Source of the DNA: Aedes albopictus
Taxonomy: Eukaryota > Arthropoda > Insecta > Diptera > Culicidae
Direction of reading: 5' to 3'
Assembly (NCBI RefSeq): GCF_035046485.1
Contig: NC_085138.1
Coordinates: 89,453,228-89,517,227, forward strand
Length of the DNA: 64,000 nucleotides
In this document: positions 1 through 10,751 of the stretch, one piece after another
How the letters are laid out: every line of letters begins with the position of its first letter
Position numbering within the stretch: position 1 is the stretch's first letter
The notes under the pieces: generated by a model
What the model saw: only the letters and a program-made list of their open reading frames with translations
What the model was told of the DNA's origin: nothing
Databases searched by the model: none
Translations under genes and position numbers: made by a program

Positions 1-719
1 TCGTCTAGCTAAGCACCGTCCAATAATAGTCGAGCTTTTTCTTGCACCTCGCTCAATGCCTCATGGGCAGTTTGGTTTCAATGTCTAATCAATAAATTAG
101 CTTTTGTAACTTGTAAAAACGTTTTGAAAAAACTATAATTTCCCAAAAATAAGATTGAATAATTGTCCCTCGAATTCCGTTTCCGTCTAGTCCACTCTAT
201 TTCCAGTTACACCTTCTACGTTACACTTTGCTACATAGGATGGTCAAAAAAAATCAACAAGTCGGTCAAATTCTTCGCATTCCAAATCAAGTCATATGAG
301 ACATATATTCAAAGTATCATTGAGCAGAAAGCTTTAAAATTGAAATAGATGAAGCTGTTTATTTACAATATACCGACGGGAAAAAGCAATTTATTTCAAT
401 AATCGAGCAGCTTTTGCTGCTATCTACAACAGCGTAATCCATCTTTGAAGTATCACAGAGCTGTCGTGGAGTGTACCTTGAAGGTCTGTTTAATTAGTGA
501 ATCTAGCGAAGTGAAAATTGAATGGTGATGAAGAACACATGGGTAAAAATCCGGAACCCAAAACATGACGAAAAAGTTATGAAATCATAAAATATGTCGC
601 TTCATGATAACATGACTACAAGTCATAGAACCATGCCGATGAGTCATAGAAGTAGGGGAAAAGCGAGTAACACCGTCAGGGTTGTTAAGCCCGTCACCCC
701 AATGATTTTACCACAAAAC
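1..719. other. unclassified AT-rich DNA
   Basis: No domain-bearing ORF, no terminal inverted repeat and no RNA gene is visible. The only open frames are under 70 codons and have no recognisable motif. Confidence 0.5.
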
Positions 720-723
720 AGTT

Positions 724-980
724 CTAGATTGAGTTTAAATAAGGGCGAAAGTAACATGAGAGAGTTCTCTTCATCGACTCTCTCTTCCTCAAATTAAAGT
801 GACAAGATGCAAGAATGGTTGCATTTTTTGGTCATAAATCGCTAGGTTGCAATGCAATCTAGCGTCTAAGTGTAAAAAAGTTCGATTGAATTTGCATCTT
901 GTCACTTTAATTTGCAGAAGAGAGAGTCGATGAAGAGAACTCTCTCATGTTACTTTCGCCCTTATTTAAACTCAATCTAG
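724..980. mobile_element. 257-bp foldback MITE with AGTT duplication
   Basis: The two ends are long inverted copies of each other: the left arm begins CTAGATTGAGTTTAAATAAG and the same sequence, complemented, ends the element at 980. The arms are about 88 bp and nearly identical, separated by about 80 bp of unrelated sequence. The flanks carry AGTT at 720-723 and 981-984, which fits a 4-bp target-site duplication. There is no coding capacity, so it would depend on a transposase supplied elsewhere. The superfamily is not assigned. Confidence 0.8.
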
Positions 981-984
981 AGTT

Positions 985-1726
985 ATTTAGTAGCTTCTTG
1001 GTCACACACCTTATTTGATTTTACCATGTTTACTATTTTGAGTCATATGATACCAACATTGACCTGTCAAACGCGAAGAAAACAAACAAAACAAACGCAC
1101 ACGTTGTTGCACCAACGGTAGATGTATTTTTTCGTCGGTAGAATTTAGCCTCTGGATTACAAAACAAGTGCAGAAATTTATTTGAATCAATCAAGTATTC
1201 ACATCTGTACTATTCTTTAGTGCCAAGATTCATCGACAGGTTAGTTCCAATAATTTTTCATAAATTACGGTGCAATTTAGGAAAAGTGGGCTTTTCGGGT
1301 AAGCCCGTCGGCGCGGATTCTTTCAGGAACTCTTTTCGGGACTTCTTCGGGTATTCCTCTAGTGATTCTTCCAGGAATCACCTGAGGGCTGACAAAATAG
1401 AATCAAAATTATTTTTATCTAGTTCAGTTAATCGAGGCGCAATCACCTTTAACGCTTTACGGAGCCGAACGTTATATCAAGGTAAAAGTTACGCGATACC
1501 GAGGTATGACCGTTTACATGTCTGTTACTCACAGAATAATAATAATAAAGAATTATATAGGTATATCCGTCTATTTTTGTAAATGTCGTTTGCCCGAACG
1601 CCATTTGACCGAATAATTTGTTCGGTTGGATGCTGTTTGGCCGAATTGTTATCGAATGAATTTAGAGGAACGGGTAATCTGCAGGTAACCAAAAGTGACG
1701 TTACTTAACGTGATTTCTCACATTTT
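985..1726. other. unclassified DNA
   Basis: Holds one 120-codon open frame (1220-1582) of ordinary composition without motifs. At 1590-1660 there are short TTTGACCGAAT/TTTGGCCGAATT words that resemble the minisatellite of the next element. I see no gene. Confidence 0.4.
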
Positions 1727-1734
1727 CAGCGAGG

Positions 1735-2872
1735 GATTCTGTCACATTCGCCCGAAAACCATTCGCCCGAATCACAAACGCCCGAATGACAAACGCCCGA
1801 ATTCCAATCGCCCGAATAGACCATTCGTCCGAAAAGACCATTCGCCCGAAAAGACCATTCACCCGAATGACCATTCGCCCGAAACGATCATTTGCCCGAA
1901 AGACCATTCGCCCGAAAGTCATCCGCCGATTCCATGCAATTTCTTTGCACAAGTTTTTTTTTCTAGTTTGCCATGATGAAAGTTTAAGGATAGACGCTTG
2001 GTGTACTTAGTATCCAATCAATCGCAAGAACAGCTGGACTAGCGCCAATAATAATCATATTAGCTTAGTTTGAAAGAACGGCCTATGTATTGAAGAAGGC
2101 CTAATTTCTTGTAATATTACATAATAGGTCATTAATTGTTATAGCATTGTTGATCGAGAGCATTACGCCAAAACTTCAGCACCGAGTAGTCAACACTTTT
2201 AAGTTAATAGTGTTTACGACTGATCTACTCGGAATACCTACGTTTCGTTAAAATGAACAATAGTTCATAAAAATTAAAACGTGTGAGCTAACGGATGTAG
2301 AAAAAAAAACACCAAAATCGCGAGAATGCAGCATTCTTATTTGAATAAGCTGTTCTTTTAAAACCATGTTTTGAATCCAGAAATTGTAAAAAATAAAACG
2401 TCAAGGTTCCCATAAAATAACAATTCAAAAGAACAGCCCATGATTGAAAGAAGGGCAAATTTCTGGTAAAAAATGACATCAAATTGAATTTAATTTCCTT
2501 GAAGGTAGAACTAGAAAGAAAAGCCTATTAACAAAAGAAGGGACAATTCCAATAAATGTTACCACAGCTATATTGCTGAAAATGTTTATAACAGTATAAG
2601 TCTTATATTAGACTGTGCTCAAAGAAAGTAATCCGCGTGGACAACGCCTAAATCGATTTCAGAAAAGTATTTTCAAGATTATTATGGTTTTCGGGCGAAT
2701 GGTCTTTCGGGTGAATGGTCTTTTCGGGCGAATGGTGTTTCGGGCGAATGGTCTTTTCGGGCGAATGGTCTATTCGGGCGAATGACTTTCGGGCGTTTGT
2801 TACATTCGGGCGTTTGTCATTCGGGCATTTGGAATTCGGGCGAATAGTTTTCGGGCAAATGTGACAGAACCT
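1735..2872. mobile_element. 1.14-kb TIR element with minisatellite arms, 8-bp duplication
   Basis: Direct repeats CAGCGAGG at 1727-1734 and 2873-2880 bracket the element. The left end GATTCTGTCACATTCGCCCG is mirrored by AGGTTCTGTCACATTTGCCC on the complement of the right end. Both arms (about 1735-1925 and 2688-2872) are arrays of roughly 13-15 bp words such as CATTCGCCCGAAAAGAC, in opposite orientation. The centre (1930-2680) is AT-rich and contains three diverged copies of a word like AAGAACGGCCTATG. An 8-bp duplication is typical of hAT-type transposases. No transposase is encoded, so it is non-autonomous. Confidence 0.8.
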
Positions 2873-2880
2873 CAGCGAGG

Positions 2881-3235
2881 ATTTTCCCTTTTTTTATTTG
2901 GAAGGAACTTTTCGACATTCTACAGGGTGCGGCAGAAAAAAATGCGAAAAGTTCAAGGTACTATTACACGCTAAATATGGGATATATATGACAATTTTTT
3001 CATGTCAGTGTATCAATCAATGTCTATATTCTAGCACTTAAAAATAAAAATGAACATATTTGATGTTTAACATGTGATAATGTAAGCCTAATAAGCGGGT
3101 ATCAATAAACTGCGCGCCCAATGGTCATTAAACAAAATGACTATAACAGTAACAAAATTAACCTAAATTCGATGAACAACCAGACCACACTGATCCAGAG
3201 CCATGTAGTTTCACATACTAGATGAAATAAGTACA
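2881..3235. other. unclassified DNA with a possible mariner-like end
   Basis: At 2921 the sequence TACAGGGTGCGGCAG looks like one end of a TA-inserting element, but I find no matching opposite end in the window. The rest is plain AT-rich DNA. Confidence 0.3.
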
Positions 3236-3237
3236 TA

Positions 3238-4225
3238 GGGTATATGTACCATTCCTTGGCCTAATTTGCAAGCCGCCTTCACAATTTTGACCATAACTCA
3301 TGAATTAATAGCACTAGAAATAATATGTTGAGCCTATTACACACTCTAGGCAATGCATGTTTCACCAATTGGAAGTAAACTAACGTAAATATTCAAGAAC
3401 TTACTTAATTAAGTTGAAAATATTCGATGCGATGGTATGCAACGTTGGTCTATGGTACAAAAATTGGCCTATTAGTGGATACAACGTTGGCCTATTGCTT
3501 TCCATACACTAGAACCACTTATTATCTCATTTTTTCAATATTTCTGCTGAAGTATTATCTCTGTTTGTTCACCAATTTTACATGTAAATTACATTTTCGG
3601 AGCCAAATTTTCAAAAAACTGTAAATAAATTACTTAAACTAAAGTTCTTTCTTAATTTATTAACGAAAACAACGCAACTCTATTATTGTGGTAGATTTTT
3701 ACAGTCACCGTACACAAAATCTTTCTTCCGGTTCGTTCTTTCTGGTTCTTATGCAAGCAATGTTGTTTACGTCACTTTATCGGTGTTCTTGACGTCACTT
3801 TACTGATGGGCCAAGATTTGGGTACATAGTGGAAAAAATGTCCTCAATATTCGGCCCACATTCAATCTGTAAAATATTTATTATTCGTTGAAAACAAATA
3901 TACAAGTTCAAAATAGCGTCTTTGACCGTCTTATCAAATGTAAAGTTATTGAAAAGTTAGTTCGAAATGTTCCAGAAACATGCCATTTATGATCATGTGT
4001 ATAGACTACCCACTTAGCCGAAGAATCATAGCGTCTACAAAAGCTAAACAAAGTGACATTTTCATTCAATTTCAATGCTCCAAAGTGCTAAAATTGAAAC
4101 GAAATGTTACAGCTGTTTGCCGAATAGCTTTTCCGATATCCAGTTATGCGTATTTGTTTGAGTTTTTGGTTAACGTTGAGATAGGCCGAACGAGGGGACT
4201 ATGCCAACGAAGCATCCCGATACCC
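3238..4225. mobile_element. 988-bp TA-flanked inverted-repeat element
   Basis: TA at 3236-3237 and 4226-4227 flanks the ends GGGTATATGTACCATTCC and, on the complement, GGGTATCGGGATGCTTCG; both continue into a TTGGC word. The ends are imperfect, so the copy is old. It belongs by its ends to a group with GGGTA termini and TA duplication that recurs at 18070, 24265 and 37205. No transposase is visible. Confidence 0.5.
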
Positions 4226-4744
4226 TATATTTAATGATATTGTAGAGAAATTTCAAAATTTTGTTTTATCAGATACCAAATTTAGCGACCTGTGTACTTT
4301 TCTGCGGTTTGAAAATTCTGATAGTCTTCAGCTTCAGGCGCCGCCCTGTAAAGGTTAGTGACCAAAATGGGAAAATTTTTATTAACTTTTCAGAACACTA
4401 GCCTATTATAGATCATGGAACGTTGAAACATAGATTGATTAACACGCTAAGTACCGACAGGCAAAAAAACGTGGAACTGTTTTTTTGCACATCCATATCT
4501 CAGCAGTTAGTGAACCAAATTTCAATCTTTTTGCGTTAACGGAATCCTACACTATCCTAGAGAGGTGTAGTGAAAGCCGATTGGAATTTCATGCAGCTTC
4601 CGGTGAGAACCAGGCGAAAACATTAGTTCCACATTTTTATCTTCTTCCGGTTCCGTTTTGTTCCCAGATTGGTTGTGAGTACCATGTCTTTGTAGCGAGT
4701 TCTTTCGGAACCTCGACAAGATAGCAACATTCTGTCTTCGGCAA

Positions 4745-5560
4745 AGTTGTTCAGAACAACAACCACTTCCTGGTTATGGATTTCATAGTTCCGAATTTCC
4801 CCACCACGTGGCGCTAGTGTATACAGCTACTTCCGGTATGACTTTGGAAGGATATAGCTCGAGCTTGAAGCCAGATAGGAAGATGCGATCTTCGGCAAAG
4901 TTGTTCAGGACTTCGAGTACTTCTAGGTCATGAAGAGCATAGTTCAAAATTCCACCACCACGTGGCGCTAGTGTACATAGTGACTTCCGGTACGACTTTG
5001 GTGGGATATAGCACGAGATTGAAGCCAGATAGGAAGATGCGATCTTCGGCAAAGTTGTTCAGGACTTCGAGTACTTCTAGGTCATGAAGAGCATAGTTCA
5101 AAATTCCACCAATACGTGGCGCTAGTGTACATAGCTACTTCCGGTACGATCTTGGTGGGATATAGCACGAGATTGAAGCCAGATAGGAAGATGCGATCTT
5201 CGGCAAAGTTGTTCAGGACTACGAGTTCTTCCAGGTCATGAAGAGCATAGTTCCAAATTCCACCACCACGGACGCTAGTGTACATAGTTACCTCCGGTAC
5301 GACTTTTGTGGGATATAGCACAAGATTGAAGTCCGACAGGAAAGTACGATCTTCGGCAAAGTTGTTCAGGACTACAAATACTTCCAGTTCCGAACGTCAC
5401 CACCACGTGGCGCTAGTGTACATACTAATCTACGGTACGAATTTGATGAGGTATTGCACGATCTTCAAGTCTGATAGGAAGGCAAAATTGTTCAGGCCTA
5501 TGAGCACTACCGGGTTTGGAATTTCACCACCACGTTTTGATAGTATACAAAAAACGATTT
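4745..5560. repeat. left-arm array, about 155-bp unit, six copies
   Basis: Each unit holds, in order, CCACCACGTGGCGCTAGTGT, CTTCCGGTACGACTTTGGTG, GGATATAGCACGAGATTGAA, CAGATAGGAAGATGCGATCT and TCGGCAAAGTTGTTCAGGAC. The CACGTG copies start near 4804, 4970, 5114, 5268, 5402 and 5532, the last two increasingly degenerate. The right arm holds the same units in reverse orientation. Confidence 0.85.
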
Positions 5561-5589
5561 TTAAGAGCTATGCAAGAGAAATTTAGGCC

Positions 5590-6726
5590 AGATTGGGACT
5601 TCTCTGACTCATTCGAGGGATTGTTCTGACAATTTATCTAGCTATGTGTATGAGAATTCCTCAAGGAAATTCCGAAAGGAATTTCCTCAGGGTTGGTCCT
5701 AGGATTTTTTTTTTCAATGATGTATTCGAGAATTTTATTAGAGATTTTTGTTCTACAGATTCCTACTGGAATTTCTTTAGAATTTTATTCAAGAATTTCT
5801 CCAGTGATTCTTCTGGAATAAACTCACCTATTCATTATGTTTCCAGACATCCCTCTGAATATTTTTCAAATCATTCCTCCAGGAATTTTTCAAAATATTG
5901 TTCAAGAAATTCCTCCTCCAAGGATTCCTGTGGATATTCATTCGTGGAATTCCCAAAGGAATTTATGCAGTTGTTATTACTAAAATTCCTCACGAACACC
6001 CTTCCGGTTCCGGTATCCCTCCAGAGATTCCAGCTGAATTTCTTCCAGTAAAGGAATTGCTTCTGGAAATTTTTGAAATATTCTTCCAGGAATTCTTCAA
6101 GAAATAGTTAAATAATTCATACAAAGATTTTTCCAGCTATTCGAAAAATTCTTCGAAATTTCACCAAGAATTCTTTGGGATTTTTTAGAGATTCGAAAAT
6201 GCCTTCCAAGATTCCTTCGGATATTCTCCTGCGATTTCTTTGCCAAATTCTTCCAGGGATTCTATCAGGATTCCTCTAGTGATTTTTTGGAAATTCCTTT
6301 AGCGGTCCTTTCTGGAATATTTCCAGGATTTCTTTCAGGAAATCATCTGGGTGATTCCATTTGGGATCCTTGAGTATCTTGAGTTCTTCTAGATGTCCGT
6401 TAGTATTTTCCTTCATGAACCCATCTTCTAACGCTTACTTTTCCCAAGAATTTCTTCAGAAATTCCTCCGGAGCTTGAAAACTTCAGCGATTTCATTTCA
6501 AATCACTCCGGAGCTTCTTTCTGCGATTCATTTACGATAAATTTTAGTGATTCTTTCAGAGATTAATTATGATACTCTCGGATTTAAGAAAATTTTTTAG
6601 TGATGCTTTCGGAATAGTGTTTTGCAGGGTCTACTATGTATTTTTTTTTCCTAGAGTTCGCTCGCGAAGTCCTCAAAAGATTTCCTTCAGAAATTTATGC
6701 CGTGATTTATTCGGAAATTCCTCTCC
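5590..6726. repeat. degenerate 12-bp-word array
   Basis: Repeated words of the type AATTCCTTCAGG/ATTCCTCCAGGA, period about 12 bp with many substitutions and small indels. Because 12 is a multiple of 3 the array keeps frames open for 60-135 codons with repeating Phe/Ser/Arg-rich or Gly-Ile-Pro-Pro-like tetrapeptides. These should not be taken for genes. Confidence 0.8.
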
Positions 6727-6805
6727 AGAGTGCCCAAGTCCGTGGCGCAGTTGATCGCATGTCCCCCTTTATTTGCGGATGGTCATGGGTTTGATATATT
6801 ATTCT
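6727..6805 (+). repeat. degenerate tRNA-like SINE head
   Basis: TCCGTGGCGCAGTTGATCGC resembles a Pol III A box, and GGTCATGGGTTTGATAT about 45 bp downstream resembles a B box with a C-to-T change. The spacing fits a tRNA-derived SINE promoter. No SINE body follows clearly, so this is a relic. Confidence 0.4.
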
Positions 6806-7084
6806 GGATAATAAATATGAAGTTGGAGTCAGAAATTTATTTGAATATCTTTGCTAAAACTTGTGTGATTCATCATTATGAGAATATCTTTCTGAAGTTT
6901 TCATTTTTCCCGAAAAAAAAGATCTGACATGAGATCAAAGCTTTTACAATAATTACACAAAAACCTTAATACTTCTAGAACTGAATCTCTAGCCTTGGGC
7001 ATTCGCAGAAAGTATTTCTGTAGATATTCTTAGGGAATACTCTCCAAGTGGTCCTGAAATGATCCTTGATCCTTGAACGTGGGA

Positions 7085-7783
7085 GTTAGACTCGTACCTT
7101 TCTATCTGGCTTCAATCTTGTGCTATATCTAACTAAAGACGTATCGGAAGTCACTATGTACACTAGCGCCACGTAGTGGTGAAAGTAGTACTGAGCAACT
7201 TTGCGAAGATCGCATCTTCTTATCTGGCTTCAATCTCGTGCTATATCACTCCAAAGTCATGCCGGAAGTAGCTATGTACAGTAGCACCATGTGGTGGTGA
7301 AATTTCGAGCTATGCACTTCATGAACTGGAAGTACTCGTAGTCCTGAACAACTTTGCCGAAGATCGCATCTTCCTATCTGGCTTCAATCTCGTGCTATAT
7401 CCTTCCAAAGTCATACTGGAAGTAGCTATGTACACTAGCGCCACGTGGTGGTGAAATTCCGAACTATGCACTTCGTGAACTGGAAGTACTTGTAGTCCTG
7501 AACAACTTTGCCGAAGATCGCATCTTCTTATCTGGCTTCGATCTCGTGCTATATCTTTCCAAAGTACTGGAAGTCACTATGTACACTAGCGCCACGTGGT
7601 GGTGAACTTCCGAACTATGAACTTCATGAACTAGAAGTACTCGTAGTCCTGAACAACTTTGCCGAAAATTGCAGCTTCCTATCTGGCTTCAATCTCGTGC
7701 TATATCCCTCCAAAGTCATACCGGAAGTAGCTATGTACACTAGCGCCACGTGGTGGTGAAATTTTGAACTATGCTCTTCATGA
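7085..7783. repeat. right-arm array, first part, five copies
   Basis: Inverted copies of the 155-bp unit of the left arm. The word GTACACTAGCGCCACGTGGT or a variant occurs near 7156, 7277, 7426, 7579 and 7735. The array resumes at 9672 after the hAT insertion. Confidence 0.85.
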
Positions 7784-7791
7784 CCTGGAAG

Positions 7792-9663
7792 CAGAGCCGT
7801 AGCGTACGGTTGGCCAGGTTGGCCCCCGCCAAGGGCGCCAGCCTCAGAGGGGCGCCGAAAAGGCCTAAGGATAGAAGGAAACAGAATGATTCAATTGTTT
7901 TCTTGAATGTATCAAGATTTCACTATTTACAGTGCCTAAAATTGATGATGTATTTTTAACGTTCTGTATTCATAAAGAATCAGATTTCTTTAAATTATTT
8001 TGAATATTTCTTCGGCATTTTTTGCTAGGTTTCCTTCAGAAAACCTTTCAACAATTGTTTCAGAAATTCCTCTAGGAATTTCTTCGAAACAATCTTCAAC
8101 AATGCCTCCAAAAACTCCTTCAGGAATGCTTAAAAAAGAAATCAAAAAAATGTTCTGAAGACTCCTCTCGAAATTTCTCGAAGGACCCCTACAGAAATTC
8201 CTCCAGGGTGACATTCAGGAGTTATATAGGAATTTATTCGGAAATTGGTCAAAGGTTTCCTTTCGAAACCTCCATAGTTTTCTAAAGAAAATTCTTTTAA
8301 AAAATCCTTCAGGGATAAATTTGGGAATTTTCTATAAGGATACCGTCAGAAATTTCTCCTCCAGATCTTCTAAGGGTTCATGCTTCTACTTCTCAATACT
8401 TTTATTTCATATTTGTGCCTTATTCCCCATAGAAAATTTTTTAGAAATCCCTCCACGGATTCCCGCAGAAATGCCTCTCAGAAGAAATCTCTCATATCGC
8501 TTATAGAAAATCTTCCAGTGATTTCTTTCGATTTTTCACTTAACAATTAATTGTTCACTTAAAAAATTTACATAAATTTCTGCTGGAATCCCTCCAGGTA
8601 TTCCGTTAGAAAATCCGCCATTGATCATCAATTTTTTTTCCAAAGGTTTATTTTGAAAGCTTTACATGAATTCATTCAGAAATTCCTCTAGAGATTACTT
8701 CGTAAAACCTTCTGGGGAATAAAAAAAAACCTCCAGAGATTCCTTATAATTTTTTTCAAGAATTCCAAGCATTCTATTAGAAATACTTTCTGTGGGTCTT
8801 CACAAATTCTTATAGACATTCCTTCAAGCATTTCTTCACAAACTGTACGAAGAATTCCTGCATGAATTGCTTCATGAATTACAATGAAAATTCTTGCTGA
8901 AATCTTTCCCGGATTTTCTTCAAGTATTCCTCCGGATATTCCTGCAGAAACACCAGAGATTTTTACAGAACTTCATTCAGTGATTCCAGAAGGAATTCAA
9001 AAAACTCATAATGAAAGTTCAGGAATTCCTCCCGTTATTCATCCATGTCTAATGCTTCCTCAAAATTAACTTTCTGCTGGGAAATATTTTGATTAATCTT
9101 CAAAGGAAACCTTTGGTAAAAATATTTGGTAAAGAAAATTAAAATTTAAATAACAATAAAGGTGAATCAAAAATTTAATAAGTCGGATTCCTGAAAACCC
9201 TTGAAGACAATCAAGTATTTTTGGAAAAAAAATCAGTTGAGCAAAAAATCTTGAAAATAAAAAAAAATACTGAACGGTTTCTTGAAGAAATTTATGCATT
9301 ATTATTTATTATTATTATTATTAGCAATCTGAAATGTGATTTCAAATTATTTTGCTTAAGGTTATCAGATTATTTAAATTTAAAATGTGTTCGTACTTAT
9401 ATTCGAGAGAGTAAAAAGAAACAGGGCAAATATTTTGGTCATTCCCTGTCATTCCCTAAAGAAATACACGAAAAAAAAAAACTCTAAAAAATAAAAATAA
9501 AACATCGGGGAAAATTTGTTTCTTCGGGAAACCAAAATCTAAAGAAACTTTGAAAAAAAAAAATGAATAGCTACATTTTTTTGCAAAGTAACGATATCCA
9601 ATTGTCATGGGGCGCCAATCTGGATGCTTGCCAAGGGCGCCATGGGACCACGCTACGGCTCTG
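7792..9663. mobile_element. 1.87-kb non-autonomous hAT element
   Basis: CCTGGAAG at 7784-7791 and 9664-9671 is an exact 8-bp duplication, and the tandem unit of the host array is restored when the insert and one copy are removed. The ends are CAGAGCCGTAGCGTACGGTT and, on the complement of the right end, CAGAGCCGTAGCGTGGTCCC, followed in both by GCCAAGGGCGCC words. CAG(A/G)G ends with 8-bp duplications are characteristic of the hAT superfamily. There is no transposase frame: most of the interior (7990-9070) is a 12-bp-word array followed by A-rich DNA. Confidence 0.88.
7990..9070. repeat. 12-bp-word array inside the hAT element
   Basis: Same degenerate GAAATTCCTCCAGG words as elsewhere in the window, here wholly contained between the TIRs of a hAT element. 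The array may have been captured or may have expanded in place. Confidence 0.75.
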
Positions 9664-9671
9664 CCTGGAAG

Positions 9672-10296
9672 TACTCGTAATCCTGAACAACTTTGCCGAA
9701 GATCGCATCTTCCTATCTGGCGTCAATCTCGTGCTATATCCCACCAAAGTCGTACCGGAAGTAGCTATGTACACTAGCGCCACGTGGTGGTGAAATTCCG
9801 AACTATGCTCTTCATGACCTAGAAGTACTCGTAATCCCGAACATCTTTGCCGAAGATCGCATCTTCCTATCTGGCTTCAAGCTCGAGCCATATCCTTCCA
9901 AAGTCATACCGGAAGTAGCTATATACACTAGCGCCACGTGGTGGGGAAATTAGGAACTATGAAATCCATCACCAGGAAGTGGTTGTTGTTCTGAACAACT
10001 TTGCCGAAGACAGAATGTTGCTATCTTGTCGAGGTTCCGAAAGAACTCGCTACAAAGACATGGTACTCACAACCAATCTGGGAACAAAACGGAACCGGAA
10101 GAAGATAAAAATGTGGAACTAATGTTTTCGCCTGGTTCTCACCGGAAGCTGCATGAAATTCCAATCGGCTTTCACTACACCTCTCTAGGATAGTGTAGGA
10201 TTCCGTTAACGCAAAAAGATTGAAATTTGGTTCACTAACTGCTGAGATATGGATGTGCAAAAAAACAGTTCCACGTTTTTTTGCCTGTCGGTACTT
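9672..10296. repeat. right-arm array, second part, and terminal arm of the foldback
   Basis: Two further inverted 155-bp units (CGCCACGTGGTGG near 9778 and 9935), then the non-repeated terminal 300 bp that mirrors 4449-4745. Confidence 0.85.
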
Positions 10297-10751
10297 TACG
10301 TTACAAAAACCCTGTTGGTATAAGCAGTGTTAATGTCAAATGGATGAAAACGGGGTTTGAAGTTGAAGAACACTTTCGCATTTTTTCCTGCCGCGTACTG
10401 TAGTTGCTAATATGATCATCAAAATATTTTCTTCTTTTATAAGGTTATAGGTGGTTCCTGCGAGTTTAACCGTTAAGGGATTGCAACTGCCAATGTTTTC
10501 ATCACAGATTTTTCATTCCTCCATTTGGCTGAATGTCATTTACCCGAACGACATCATAGGTTTTTTCTTCTTTAACCTCAAGACATTCATCTTTTTGATT
10601 CCAAAACTGCATCGCACTCGCATTGTAAAGGACCCAAATAACCGACGCGATAAGCGCACGGATATTCAGCATGACCATGCTGAGGACGATGGATTCGATT
10701 TGGGGTCGGTCTTTTCGATCTTTTCGTAAAGGAAGTTTCCTTAACTTTCTT
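10297..10751. other. unclassified DNA with a possible SINE fragment
   Basis: From about 10678 the words GAGGACGATGGATTCGATT and GATCTTTTCGTAAAGGAA look like a Pol III B box and the following body of a mosquito tRNA-derived SINE, cut off where the next hAT element begins. The rest is unassigned. Confidence 0.3.

Larger units (their letters stand above)
4449..10296. mobile_element. 5.85-kb foldback element with tandem-repeat arms
   Basis: The outer ends (AAGTACCGACAGGCAAAAAA) are inverted copies. The terminal 300 bp of each arm (4449-4745 and 10000-10296) are almost identical: an incidental 79-codon frame translates identically from both. Inside each end lies an inverted array of about 155-bp units (4745-5560 left; 7085-7783 and 9672-10000 right). 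The core 5590-7080 is a 12-bp-word array. A hAT element (7792-9663) interrupts the right arm. Without it the foldback is about 3.97 kb. No coding sequence or clear target duplication is visible. The architecture recalls Drosophila Foldback elements, but I infer similarity of form only. Confidence 0.75.

Noticed and set aside
5644..6051. 135-codon open frame
   Set aside because: It lies wholly in the 12-bp-word array, whose period keeps frames open; the tetrapeptide repeats are an artefact.
10021..10260. 79-codon frame conserved at 4485-4724 as a small gene
   Set aside because: The identity is explained by the inverted arms of the foldback; no codon bias or start context supports translation.
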